From positions 1,798,001-1,862,000 of the forward strand of contig BSDZ01000101.1 of the NCBI GenBank assembly GCA_030268105.1: a stretch of 64,000 nt of DNA, in the 5' to 3' direction. Positions 13,701 through 24,525 of the stretch are shown here, piece by piece. A program made the translations under genes and the position numbers. Every line of letters begins with the position of its first letter. The first letter of the stretch is position 1. Under the pieces are notes generated by a model, which was not told the DNA's origin, did not search any database, and saw nothing but the letters and a program-made list of their open reading frames with translations. This stretch comes from Volvox africanus (taxonomy: Eukaryota > Chlorophyta > Chlorophyceae > Chlamydomonadales > Volvocaceae).

Positions 13701-16700
13701 ATGCGTTGTATCGCTTTGCTACTACTCGCTTTCGTTTGAGGTCCGAATATGCTGATGGTGATATGGGGCTTCCCTAAACAGGACATGCCAGGTGAGGCAA
13801 TGGAGGCGGCGGGCGCTGCTGCCGCCGCGGGTGCTGGCACCAGCGCCATGGGTGCTGCGGTAGGTGCCGGCGGCGGCGGCAAACGCCGACGTGTCGTCAG
13901 CTGGGACGGCATCGGCGCCGGCGCCGGCGCTAGCTCCAAGAGTCTTTTCACCCGTTTCTTCGGCAGCATGTTTGGCGGCACAGCAGCCGGTGGCGGCGAC
14001 ATCCACCCGCAGCATGCGGTTCAGGAGCTACCGACGCTCTCGCAATTGGATGAAGAGGCAGCCACTGCATCAGCGGCGGCGGCCGCTGCTGCAGGTGGTG
14101 CCGTCACCGCACGCCGCGGCAGCCGCTTCAGCGGCAGCAACACCTCCCACTCTGGTTCCGGCTCCGGCGGCGCCCCTTTTTCCGCCACGCAAATCGGTAT
14201 CGTACTCAGCCCAGTTGCAGGCGGGGAGAGGACGAGTCACGGGCCCCGCGCCGACGCACTTCTCTCACAAACTGCTGGTTGGGATATGGCAACAGGTGCA
14301 ACAGGCACGGCGGCGACAATGGCGACCACCAGCGGTGGCGGCGGCGGCAAGGTCAGCAGCCTTCCGCCGTTGTTCTTGAAACAAAACCCCGCTTTTAAGT
14401 TGCCGCGAGATGACGACAGCCCTGTTGTCAGTGAGGGCGATGCCGACGGCACAGGCGGCAATGGCACCATTCGGTTTAAGAGACCTGGTGAGGGCATGCA
14501 TGGCGGGCTTGACGACGACGGCGCCGCTGCAGCAGCGGCCGACGGCGCCAGTCTTGCCGCCGCCGGCCACCGCACCGTGCATTTCAACCGACCCGGCGAT
14601 GCTTCGAATGGCGGGCTGCACGAAGATGCGGCTGCTGCTGCCGCTGCCGCAGCGGGCAGCGGCGCCCCCGGCGCGAATGGCAGCCGAACTGTGCGGTTCA
14701 GCCGCCCTGGGAACAATTTTAACGGTGGCCTGGATGACAACGGCGACGCAACAGCCGCTGGCGCAGCGGCAAAGCTTGCCAGCAGCGGCGGCGGGAGGAG
14801 TGTACCGCATTTCAGCCGTCCTGATGGAAGGGACACATCGGGTATGGACTCCCCGGCAGAGGCAGCTCAGGATATACCTCAACTTGATGACAAGAGGCGG
14901 CGATCAGATCTGCCGCCGAATCTTCGAGATTTCCAACGGTACGGCGCTTTGTTGCCAGGTCGCGTCTTCGTGCTCGATCTTTCCTTTACTTCATTTATCC
15001 TTATCCTCTTTTTCCGAAGTAGTTCCGAAGTTCGTTAGTTTTAGCTTGCATACTCCCATGCGGTTCTGGTGTCGTCATCAGTCCTTGTTTGTTTGTTAAT
15101 GCCCCGGTGTCATCATCCGACATATGACACTTCTTTATTCTTGAGAGCGTGTTTCGACGTGTCTAAAGATAAGAGGGAAATAAAGACCCCGTAACAAACA
15201 CCCACGTTTTCCTCCCCCCCCCCGGTTCACTAAGTCCAATCGATGGGTCCTGGGTAAGGTACGAGACAGTTAATTAAGTTGTTTGAAATATATTCTTGAT
15301 GTGTTAGTTGGGGTCACTCGGTTCCTCGGAACTCTTTACCTTAAACCCTTGCCTCATCACACAGACACACACACACAGACACACACACACAGACACACAC
15401 ACACACACACGTGTTCGCTACTCGTTACCCTCTGTCCCCCTGTCTCTCGCCGCATCTCCTACATTTCTTCCACCTCCCCACCAACCCTTCTCTACGCCAA
15501 CCTCCACCACTCCACCCCTCAAGTCCCCCCTTTACTTCCCCTTGCAACACAGACCGGACATGGGCGATCACAACGGCAGCATGGACCCCGAAGCAGCCGC
15601 AGCCGCAGCCGCTGGCCCCACCTCGGCGGCGGTGGCAACCGCAATGCACAGGCACTGGCAAATCAAGTTCGCCAAAAATGTGAGTTCACATTCGTATCGT
15701 GCAACAGGGTAGATACGACGACTAGACAGAGGACTAGACAGGGGACTAGACAGAAGACTAGATAGAGGACTAGATAGAGGGCGGCGTCACTTAGCGGCGG
15801 ATGCGCCTTTGGCATCTTTACGTTGTAAAGACGCGTATTTGGGCGTCTCATTCGGCAAGCTTTAAAACCCGCCTCAAACCCCAAGACGGGTGTGAAGTAT
15901 GTTCTGCAGCTGGCCATGCTTGAATCCAGCCAGCAGATCAGCATGCGTGTGCGTGTTGTGTGGATGTAAGGCCATGGGCATGCATACCCGCCCTGTATAT
16001 ATATGTATATATATATATATATATATGGTTTTACCATAACCCCAACCCATATACAGGGCGGGTATGCGTGTCTATGGCCTTATATAATATATATATATAT
16101 ATATACAGTAATTTCAAATAATAATAAATCTTAAAGATATTTGTATCTGGTTTTTTTCTGATCCTTTTTTGTAGGTAATTCTAATGTTCGTCCACGGTAT
16201 TTCTAATGTTCGTTCGTCATTGCATAGACATAACCAAAGAATCCTAATACCCATGATAGTAATATTACGCTAAAAGTTATAGCATCTAATCTCATTAAAA
16301 TATTTCCATAAAATATTTCTTTAATATTATATCAACTTTTGTCTTGAAATGTAACCTTCTAGTGAGGTTATAGGAAAATCATTTATCCCACAAGGGATAA
16401 ATTATCCCGGAATAATTATTAAGATTGTGCTGATGTTGACTGCTTTACCATGATAAGTAACCCATTTCCTTATTCTGATTCCTGTAGCACCAATTATGGA
16501 TTCTATATTCTATATTTCTGCCATTTTAAACCCAGATGCTACTTTCCCTTGAATTGTAAAAGCATGTGGACGTTAAGTTCTGCAAGAGTTAATATTATCC
16601 ATTTTCCAAGTTGTGTAACGTATAAATTTAAATCTTTGGCCTTATTTGTAGTGTATTATGGGATAAATGACTCTTTGCCCCGGACCATGATTAGTAAATT

Positions 16701-19104
16701 TTCCTCCTCGACCGGTATAAATACCTGGAAACAAATCAGGTTTTAGCAATTCCTCTATATTATGACTTGTTCCGGCGGTTTATACTTCCTTATGCTCAGC
16801 AGAAGATGGTATCGGGCTCAATAGAGTTAAAAACTCTAACCACCTGACCTTCCATTTTTTTTCCCATCTTGATAATTAACAAGACCAGGTAGGGTGATCC
16901 ATTTTATCTATGTTTTTCTTCCTGCCGAATAATTTTTCTATATATTTTTATATAACTTTTAGCTCAACATATGTTGGTCTGCCTTGGTTACGTTGAGCTG
17001 AAAAAGGTGTAGATATCATTAGTCTTAACAATTCACATATATAATTATAAATTATACATATGAATATGTACCAGTACGTTTTCGTAACAAAAACCATTTT
17101 AACGAAAACAAGTAACGAAAAAACATTTTCCGTTACGGTGGTTACAAACTTACAATGGCGAGAAAAGCCAGGGGGGCCTTTTGCAAATCGTTCGACAGGG
17201 TACGGCTCTCTGCTGCCGAACTCGCTCGTTGGTCGTTCGTTCGGGCCCTCACTCACTCCTCGCTCGCTTTACCCTGTCTGACTCTTGGCAGTTTATTTCT
17301 CATATCCTGCCTGACCCGTGAGATAACTACTTCGTATATATGGGAGTATTTATGGACGAATGAGAACTTAGAGTTGATGTATTTTTGGCGCGGACGTTTT
17401 TGTTTTCATTTTGCTCTCCAGGGGGGCCAGGTGTCCTCGCCCCGGTCCTCTCCGTCATTCTGACGTCGGCCCCAGGACCGACCCAACCTGTTATCTGTTT
17501 CCTCTCTCCTTCCTGAAACCAGGATGCCGGAAACGCGCCCGAGGGCGAGGAGGAGGACGTCCAAGGGTCCCTGCAGGAGGGCACGCAAGGCCAGTCGGCT
17601 GGCGGCTCGGTGAGTGGCAGCTGCCTGAATCGTACGTGTGAGACCTTCTCCAAATTTATCGTTCCTTTGTTGTAGCATGTGCCGGCCTTACCTCCTCGTC
17701 CCATTGGCATGGTCTCAGGTCTCATCAGTGTCCTCTTCCTAACCCTCCCTCCTTGACCCCATGTTTGACCCTCTCTGGCTCCAAACACGGACCCCCCCGG
17801 TGGCGAACCGCCGCGCAGCATCCCCACGATAATCGCAACGTACGACAATTTAAATTTGCGCACGACATGCGATCCCGATCCATGCCGCGGGACGAGTTTG
17901 ATGAAGACGTACTGCCAGATGAGGAGAAGAAAGAAGGATTGCCCGAGGGGGCTTCGGAGGAGGTGCGTATGCGTGTGTGTCTGTGTCTGTGTGTGTGTAT
18001 GCGTATGCGTGTCTGTGTGTGTGTCTGTGTGTGTGTGTTTGTCTGTCTGTATGTATGCGTATGCGTGTCTGTGTGTGTGTGTGTGTGTCTGTGTCTGTGA
18101 ATTCCTAAGAGGAAAAGGGAGCGGGTAGAGGTATACCATGCGTGTGCATCTATCGTTTTGTACTTACACACTGGAGGGCGTGTTATACATAGTTATATAT
18201 AAACATATATAATTGATGTGTATGGTTTAAAAAGTGTTATATTATATATCTATGATATAAGATGCTTTGCGGTGGGAAGGTTTGATTTCCTGAAGCAGGC
18301 ATATGTAATATTTAATATATATAATATAAAATATTACATAAGCCTGCTATATATATGTAATATGTAATATATATACATTAGAGTATCTGTGTTATATATT
18401 AAATATTACATAAGCCTGCTTCAGGAAATCAAACCTTCCCACCGCAAAGCACCTTATATTATAGATATATAATATAATATTTTTAAAACCATACACATCA
18501 ATTAAATATATATATATATATAATCAGCCGATATATATATAATATTATATATATATCGGCTGACAGAATCGATGACGACGGCGCTGTCGCCATCCAGTAA
18601 TGTATTTATAACTTTCGACAAATGCAGTCTGTAGTATCATAATAATTATTACGAATTCTAATTCTGACGTTAATTCTCGAGCTTTGAAGAAGGCGACATG
18701 TGTTTTCATATGTATATAGTGACTGGAAGAAAGGGCAAAAGCGGGGTGGTTCGCCGTGTGTGTATGTGGAGGTACAGGTGGTAAGCTTCGTTCCTGATGC
18801 CGTACTGTACCAATGTCGTTCTGTCGCAAAGACATGACCCGATGATGTGTGGTTCGAACCACAGGAGCGCCGCATGTATGCCATGCATCATGCGGCCAGG
18901 GGCCCGATGTACGGCGACGAGAAGATCGGGCCTGTGGATCAGATTGAACTGCAGCGGGAAATGCGGCGCAGGGCCCTTTTGGAGCAGATGAAGAACAGCG
19001 CCTGGACGGGCACTTTCGCACCAGACCCTTCGCCAGATGCGAGTGGGAATGGGAGCGGGATCGAGCGTGTCATCGGACCCAAATCTCCGCTGGGGCCTGT
19101 CTAG
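1763..19104 (+). CDS. Gene A: single-pass membrane HRGP-like receptor/matrix protein
   Basis: Exons read: 1763-1882, 2289-2340, 2745-2849, 3111-3258, 3538-~3688, gap, 4052-4120, 4875-5665, 5948-6571, 7023-7120, 7376-7945, 8330-8370, 8862-9317, 9766-9951, 10082-~10144, 10231-10272, 10789-10914, 11470-11763, 12261-13109, 13782-14938, 15553-15679, 17523-17609, 17819-17962, 18865-19104 (TGA). From 4052 onward the donor and acceptor phases fit and sum to exactly 1,988 codons. Order of parts: Cys-containing ectodomain, Pro-rich HRGP block, globular part with paired Cys, two membrane-near modules, one TM helix, long Ala/Gly-rich cytoplasmic tail, acidic/basic C-terminus. HRGP segments of this kind are extracellular-matrix components in volvocine algae; a matrix-sensing or matrix-anchoring role is inference. 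The junction between ~3688 and 4052 is unresolved. An open stretch at about 3786-3970 may be an exon, but its phase does not fit. Confidence 0.7.
4875..7600 (+). other. Proline-rich (SPP/PPSP) HRGP block of gene A
   Basis: Four exons (4875-5665, 5948-6571, 7023-7120 and the first part of 7376-7945) encode mainly Pro, Ser and short spacers such as SPPPPSP. Splice phases 2, 2 and 1 join these exons in the Pro-rich frame, including a codon split TA|T at the 5665/5948 junction. Such runs are normally hydroxylated and arabinosylated in chlorophycean cell-wall and pherophorin-type proteins, and form stiff rods. The antisense strand shows long Gly-rich open frames that are only the mirror of this composition. 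Confidence 0.85.
9200..11640 (+). other. Two similar membrane-proximal modules of gene A
   Basis: The exon 8862-9317 ends in YITATARFK and the exon 10231-10272 ends in KVRTDITFK. Both break in phase 0 directly after Phe-Lys. Each is followed by an exon that looks like a small folded domain (9766-9951 and 10789-10914), and after each comes another segment with single Cys residues. The first module carries a basic run (AARRRRHLS) followed by a Ser-rich stretch. This arrangement recalls the SEA-like, juxtamembrane repeat modules common in large algal surface proteins, but I cannot assign a named domain from the sequence alone. Confidence 0.45.
11677..11751 (+). other. Transmembrane helix of gene A
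   Basis: Within exon 11470-11763, a Pro/Ala linker leads to an uncharged stretch from Met ([18 protein letters not shown]) through AAAIWYY, and then RRTK as a stop-transfer signal. This is the only clear membrane segment after the signal peptide, so the HRGP part should lie outside the cell and the 12261-19104 exons inside. Confidence 0.8.
14460..14835 (+). repeat. R-F-x-R-P-G repeats in the cytoplasmic tail of gene A
   Basis: Four in-frame copies spaced 36-38 residues apart: TIRFKRPG (about 14465), TVHFNRPG (about 14576), TVRFSRPG (about 14690) and the degenerate [10 protein letters not shown] (about 14803). The first three are each followed by a 'GGL' plus two or three acidic/Asn residues (GGLDDDG, GGLHED, GGLDDNG), then an Ala run. 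The basic core and acidic follow-up are kept while the Ala linkers vary, which points to selection on the motif rather than plain microsatellite growth. Confidence 0.75.
15361..15412. repeat. (CA)n microsatellite
   Basis: ACAC runs broken by single G residues, in the gene A intron 14939-15552. Confidence 0.9.
15967..16086. repeat. Foldback element in an intron of gene A
   Basis: An inverted repeat with arms of about 35 bases (15967-16004 and 16050-16086). Both arms contain the shared core GCATACCCGCCCTGTATAT or its reverse complement, with a (TA)n-rich loop. It sits at the left edge of the AT-rich bacterial-like insert. It may be a MITE-like element or an insertion scar. Confidence 0.6.
16330..16900 (-). 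pseudogene. lipB: Decayed bacterial lipB (octanoyltransferase), Rickettsiales-like
   Basis: Read on the minus strand, broken frames give the LipB signatures in order: an N-terminal piece ([20 protein letters not shown]), [18 protein letters not shown], the family hallmark [18 protein letters not shown], then [18 protein letters not shown] and [15 protein letters not shown] with the catalytic Cys. Several stops and frameshifts interrupt it, and the usual catalytic Lys before the GxxGIRI motif reads as Ile, so it cannot be functional. LipB moves octanoyl groups from acyl carrier protein to lipoate-dependent enzymes. Strong AT bias against GC-richer algal exons, together with the residue pattern, points to an alpha-proteobacterial (rickettsial) source. 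It lies antisense inside the gene A intron 15680-17522. Confidence 0.8.
16960..17045 (-). pseudogene. Possible second bacterial gene remnant
   Basis: A short minus-strand reading, [20 protein letters not shown], lies upstream of the lipB relic and shares its AT-rich composition. The QRNxGRPT ending resembles C-termini of small S4-type RNA-binding proteins, but the fragment is too short to assign. Confidence 0.25.
17185..17340 (+). repeat. Dispersed repeat, copy 1 (partial)
   Basis: Starts near TGCAAATCGTTCGACAGGGT and ends near CCTGACCCGTGAGATAACT. The same sequence occurs in inverse orientation at 54430-54590. It lies directly at the right edge of the bacterial-like insert in the gene A intron. 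The family is not recognised. Confidence 0.7.
17966..18100. repeat. (TG)n / TGCGTA microsatellite
   Basis: Follows directly after the donor at 17962 in gene A, so the start of this intron is almost entirely GT-repeat. Confidence 0.9.
18210..18510. mobile_element. MITE-like foldback element (about 300 bp)
   Basis: Two arms of about 90-95 bases are near-perfect inverse copies (18213-18310 and 18405-18508). Both include GCTTTGCGGTGGGAAGGTTT / AAACCTTCCCACCGCAAAGC and GAAGCAGGC / GCCTGCTTC, with an AT-rich centre. There is no coding capacity. It sits in the gene A intron 17963-18864. A second, short perfect hairpin (GTCAGCCGATATATATA and its inverse) follows at 18523-18563. Confidence 0.75.
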
Positions 19105-20876
19105 GTGTACTAGATATCTAGCAACAACAGCTTGTAGTATGTATCCTGGATATCTACGAGTCTTAACTTCGCCATGATGACCAGTTGTTGTCCGTCCGGT
19201 GGATGTCTTCGTATCGATCAGGCCTTTGCTGTATCAGTAGGCGGATGTGTATGGACGACAGAGATACCCGACAGCGGCATGCAGCTCATGCATCCTTGCT
19301 TGTGGCAGATAAGAACGCATGAAATTTGGAATTGGGACATCGATAGACGTACACATTGTCCGGCCCGGGAAGGCCTGCCTGTTATTTGGCGGTGGCCATT
19401 CATCATCGACGTGGGGTGGTGGTCCTTTCGATGGGACGAAAGACGTATTGACCCATGGGTCGCAAGGTATATACATTGACCCATGGGTCGCAGACAGGTG
19501 ACCCATCGGGTCCCGTATGTGGTACAGAACCGGTAAACGGCGCTTTCGCTGGAAGCGGCAGCACGCAAACTACTCAAGCAAATTCGAGTTCTGCTGACCG
19601 CATTTTACCGAGTGTGTGCGTGCATGTGCGCGCTTATATGTGTGTGGATGGTGCATACGACTATGCCATGTGTGTGTTTCGTTCGCTGCTGCCTGTCTAC
19701 ATGCTTACGTACATATAAGGTTTCGGGATTTTGGTGGGCACCATGGGGCATTTCTGGATGGCTATACGCCCCAAGCAACGCCCCAGGACGCTGACATGAC
19801 TGAGTGGCTAAAGTGATGGGGAAGCTATCGACCATAGGGCCCTTACGGGAGCCAGCGCGCCGCCGGGGGAGAAAGATCGCAGATCTATCGCTGGGAATGG
19901 CGGCGGCGGCGAGGGGCGCTGGTGGAAATGTCGTTAGTTTTGCATCAGAAGACACTCGAGTCATGATGTACATTCTGTCCGTCGTACAGAATTCACATCA
20001 TGGCTGGAGTGTCGTTTGATGAATGGGTGTAGCATGATGTTTGCATTTATTTGCCACCACGCACACACCGGCACCTACGCTGCCTGGCCCAGGGCGCGTC
20101 CAAGCTTTTTGCTCTGTATCGCGCATGTGCGTGCCCTCGGGGGGGGGAAGGCACAGGATGGAGTGTACATATGTAGATTTTCGAGCATATCCAGCTCTGC
20201 TTTTGCAATTTTTGAAATCCATTCTCCCTGAATGAAGTTGACATGAAGATCGCTGCTGACGTGTGAGGGCAAATGAGATGGATGGACGGACGGACGGATG
20301 CACGGATGGATGGATGTGGTTATTACGTAATGAAGAGTTTGGATCCTTGTTTGCGTGCACGCTGATTGTTATCTGCGGACGACTAGGGCAGGTTTTGCGG
20401 TATACCTGCTGCCTTCGTGATTGCCTGCTGCTGCATGGTCCGCCCAGCAGCGTACGTACGTACGTAGGCAAACAAGTAGTTGTGTTAGTTGACGACATAT
20501 GTACATATCATCACGCACAGATACAGATACGTATATACATTGATACTCTTCACCACGTTACTATGCATGCATGTAGCTCTTTAGATACACACAATTAAGA
20601 GACGCACAGTCTTTCTTTTGTTGATGTCTGATGATTTCTACTTCTCGATCGGAGTGTGAGCTGCTTGGTCATGCCACTGCACGTGTCATGTTGGTACGTC
20701 GTACACGTGTGGTTTTGTATGGAGAGCTTTGTATGAAGCCAATTGAAAGCACATTGAGGGAGGGGAATATATACATATACTCTTATGTAGCCATTCTCGC
20801 ACATGCATGCAATGCCGATGGCACTATTGGTCGTTGATGGAGCCTAGCTGCTGTCTGTCTGGGATTGCATGACTGA

Positions 20877-20881
20877 TGTAA
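20877..20881 (+). terminator. Candidate polyadenylation signal of gene A (TGTAA)
   Basis: TGTAA is the standard polyadenylation signal of chlorophycean algae, and this is the first I find after the stop at 19104. It implies a long 3' UTR of about 1.8 kb, so it is only a candidate. Confidence 0.3.
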
Positions 20882-22330
20882 TGTCCTGCCGTACATATGC
20901 CCCGCCGTACGTACAAGCACCCATCAGACATGCGTCTGGCTTCATTTTTGTTGGTTGTTGCAGTTGGTTGTTGCAACCGCCCATTATCTACTTACTGTCG
21001 CGTCGCTAAGCGCCATTCGTTGAGGCGCTGGTAAAGCACGCGTCACACGCACGTCGTAAAAGGATGAAATGTATGCGGTTGTGAAAGATGGACGCACGGT
21101 TGCGGGTTAAGCAGGCGCGGGTTGCCCTCGGCGAACGGAAACCTATCCATACTTAAGCTTACGTTAAGGGTTCAGGGTGCCTCATCAATTGGGTCGTACC
21201 TGCCCATCAATATACCATAGCTAGCCTGCTGCGCCTGGCTGGATGGCCCCTGGCTGGCTGGTACATACGTGGTTCGATCGGTCCGCAATAATCATGACAA
21301 GGCGGCGGTGAGTCTGCATCACCGACCGACCTGCTTGCACCCTAGCTAGCTAGCTACGTTGCGCACGCAGTGTTTTTCGTACCTCTTTAAGCGAGCGAGC
21401 GAGCTGGCGAGTCGTTAATTTTTATCTACTTGACTACTGACTGCTGACATATATCGGTTGATTGTAGTGTTCTGGTGCGTGATTCTCTGCTCCAGATGAC
21501 CAATCTGCTGTCTCTTTTGCTTTCTAGCATCTATCTTTTGTTTGCGTCTGTGCGTGCATGTGCGTATGCTTAATGTGCTCAGTAGTGCTCATTCGGTCTC
21601 GCACGCGCGGTGCCTGTCCTTTCACTAACTAGCTAGCTTCTAACTAAATACTTAATTGTGGTGGGGCCCTAATGATCATGATCCATGCATGCTTGATATT
21701 GAGTTCTGGTTTAATTCATCCTTAATGCCGGTGTACGTTATTGGGGTAAGCCTCCACTGCTGCTGCAGCTGCACGTGCTGTGGCATCCCCTGCCACCCGC
21801 TGCCAATTGAAGCGAACATTTATTTCCTTGCGTGCAGTACATGGTGATACAGCCGCCGTTGCTGTTCGTGCTTGCAGCTGCTGCATCGACTACTCCCTGA
21901 CACCTGCTGCCGTGGTTCATATCGTGTTACTGAAATATGATGATGATGCCGCTGCCGCTGCCTCGACCGATACCACCTACAAACATATGCAATAGTCATC
22001 ATGCAGCCGCCGTCGCTGCCGGACTGCTTTGGCTTTTATGTTAGCTGGTGTCTCTACAGCTGCCTGCTCTATCTGTGGCAGATGCTGCTGGCGTTTTCTC
22101 AGCAATAACCGCGGTCACTACGATGGATGCATGCTGCGGCAAAGCAGTTGCTACTTATAGTAATAATATTCTTTCTGTTACACCGCCCCATAGCTAGGCT
22201 GGCGTGTGTTCTAAGGAGCCTCGGGGTTAATCATACACCATTAGGTACGCGCGCGTACCCAATTGTTGAGGCTGCTAGCTACCTAGGGTTCACTGGGTTG
22301 TTTGATATCACAGATTCTCTTGCTTTCAGC

Positions 22331-22420
22331 GGTCCCTATCCATGTGCCAGCCCCGATTGGACCACCTACTTAGCCTTTAGGTGGGGTTTTAAGCCACCCC
22401 GCACCACATGGCCCCCCTTA
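22331..22420. repeat. Diverged relic of the SINE-like family
   Basis: Shares CCCTATCCATGTGCCAGCCCC and the pattern TTTAGGTGGG...CCACCCCGCACCA with the copies at 53265-53665 and 56290-56725. The stem around GGTGG/CCACC is kept while its loop differs. Confidence 0.5.
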
Positions 22421-22433
22421 GCTAGGAGCCATG

Positions 22434-22718
22434 GGTCTGCACTTCCCGGGCAGACCATTCAACCGCTGATGAGTCCTGCCAGTGAGGGCAGACAGGGACA
22501 CGACTGACGAGCCGTGCTGTTGCTACTCTCACTGGGCTCCCCGCAGATAGATCCTTTACTACCCCGGTTCTTGATATGAATGGCTTGCTTCGGCAAGCCG
22601 TTCGGATCAAAGCAGCAATCTCTGATGATAAGCAATTATGGCACCCTGAATACCTCCATGATAGTACATGAGAGCCGCAGAGGCCTCTTGAGACGCTGAG
22701 AAGGTGCTTTTGCACCTT
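22434..22718. repeat. Second chain of perfect hairpins
   Basis: Stems GGTCTGC/GCAGACC (22434-22456), CTGCC/GGCAG (22476-22491), GGCTTGC-TTCG-GCAAGCC (22582-22599) and AAGGTGC-TTTT-GCACCTT (22701-22718). They lie directly after the SINE-like relic. There is no coding potential. Confidence 0.6.
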
Positions 22719-24525
22719 GATATCAGGTTGCTGTGTGCCGTACATGTACGACTACTACATCCATCCCCTGCTAACTGCCTACATATATACCCGCACTGAC
22801 AGTGTCCCCGCATCAGGAGAATGTTCGTACACACGCCATCGACAAGAACCTGCATTTTATATGACATCGCGTACTGGCAAACACATTATCTGAACCCTCC
22901 CATGCATCCTTCAAAGAAGTCGCGTGCTTACTCACATAATCCGTCAGGCTGCTGCGGGTTGACGAGCGAGAGAGCGAGGCAAACGTATTGCTTTGTGTTG
23001 TTTGTTAGTGTTCCTTCCGGGAAGTTGCTTCACCCGGACCATCCAGCCATTTGACACCTGTTGGTTAGTGAGCACTGAGGTACTACGTATTAATGATTGG
23101 CACGCCGTGCGGGACCTACCCCTGCGGTGGCCATTACTGGAGGGGTAACCTACTGGAGCAATCGATCTGGTCAAATCTTGCCTAACTTGCCCGAGGTTGC
23201 CTGCTGCCTTAGACCAGGAATAGTTCATATGCATATGCCTCCCAACTGCATTCCTTAGGAGGAACCAATATTCGCCCATCGGTCATGAGCGCGCTAGTGG
23301 GCATACGGACGTATTCGAAAATCACCTGAGATCATCACAACCATCCATGTCTATCCTTGTAGGCAGACCTGTACGAAACAAAACTGGCACCGCCTTTTCC
23401 AAGGTTCAGTATAACTGATATTCAGCTTGTTCACGCCCAATGTAATAGACCACGGTCCCAAATAAAGTTACCATCCATAGCTATGCATGCAAAATTACGG
23501 AATGAAATACGGCGCATCGTAAAACGTTAAAAGCTGCAATATTGTCTTAGCAATAGTTGTAACTTCTAGGTCCTAGTGGCAGCGGTGCACGTGGAATGGT
23601 ATGTCAATTGGTACGGTTGCCAATGTGGCATAGGGTTCACGTCACCCGTCCATGGGAGTCAGACACGGCTATGCAACTGCGCAAAGTCGGTCTTCTTTGC
23701 TTCTGACATCTTCTTCTGCATCATAAAATGCATGGGATGTTTTGGGAATTGTATGTAATATCCAAGGTAACTATCATTGCGTTGCTTGTCACGTAAATCG
23801 ACCCTGACCTGCTGATACCTTGACACTCGACAGTAGGTTAACTAGCTCGTAAGATATGTATTCTTACCTTTATGATGGAACTTTCTTAAGCGACTCCGTA
23901 ATGATTTACAACTGAATTAATTCCTTCGACTTTTGTACCTACTGCGAGGTCGAACAATTAATTTTTTCACTAACATTCCAAATTTCAACGATATGATGTG
24001 CCAGATGTATCCCGCCCTCTGATGGAGTGGCATACAGGTGAATGTTCTTGTTTCTCTACTCCGCAATGGAGTCGGTAGAGTTATACCATCCTAACGGTTA
24101 CACTATTAGAAAGAAATGTAAAGGTTCCTACAGTCTAAAGCTCTCAATCTTATGTTCGTGTGCGCTCGCCCTAAGCCGTACAGGAGCCGTTCAAGCTCCG
24201 CCCTAAAGCATACGTCTCTTCTACATGGCTTATGACCTGCCTCCTATATGCTGAAAGAATTCCGGTGTATGATATTCGCGAGGCAATGTGCAGATTTGGG
24301 AGTCCCTAGCTAGTTTCTTTTCTTCCTTTTGGCTATTTCGAAGTCCTGGGGCTCTTTTGGGCATACCATAGTGTTAGTTAATCGCCATTACATCCGCTAC
24401 ATAGGGTAACCCAGAACTATGCTCTGTTTGTCCCGTTGCCGGGTCCGAAGCCCCAGGCGCTTTCGGCCAGCGCTGGGAAGCCGGTCCCCTAGGTGAACCG
24501 TGAAAATGGTTCACTTTTACACATA

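Larger units (their letters stand above)
19105..24525. other. Intergenic region between genes A and B
   Basis: No convincing gene was found; the open frames are short and lack family features. A TGTAA at 20877-20881 is the first such signal after the gene A stop, so much of 19105-20900 may be 3' UTR. Also present: two copies of the 12-base palindrome GACCCATGGGTC (about 19449 and 19480), a hairpin cluster and SINE relic near 22331-22718, and many short GTACGTAC-type palindromes. Confidence 0.5.
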
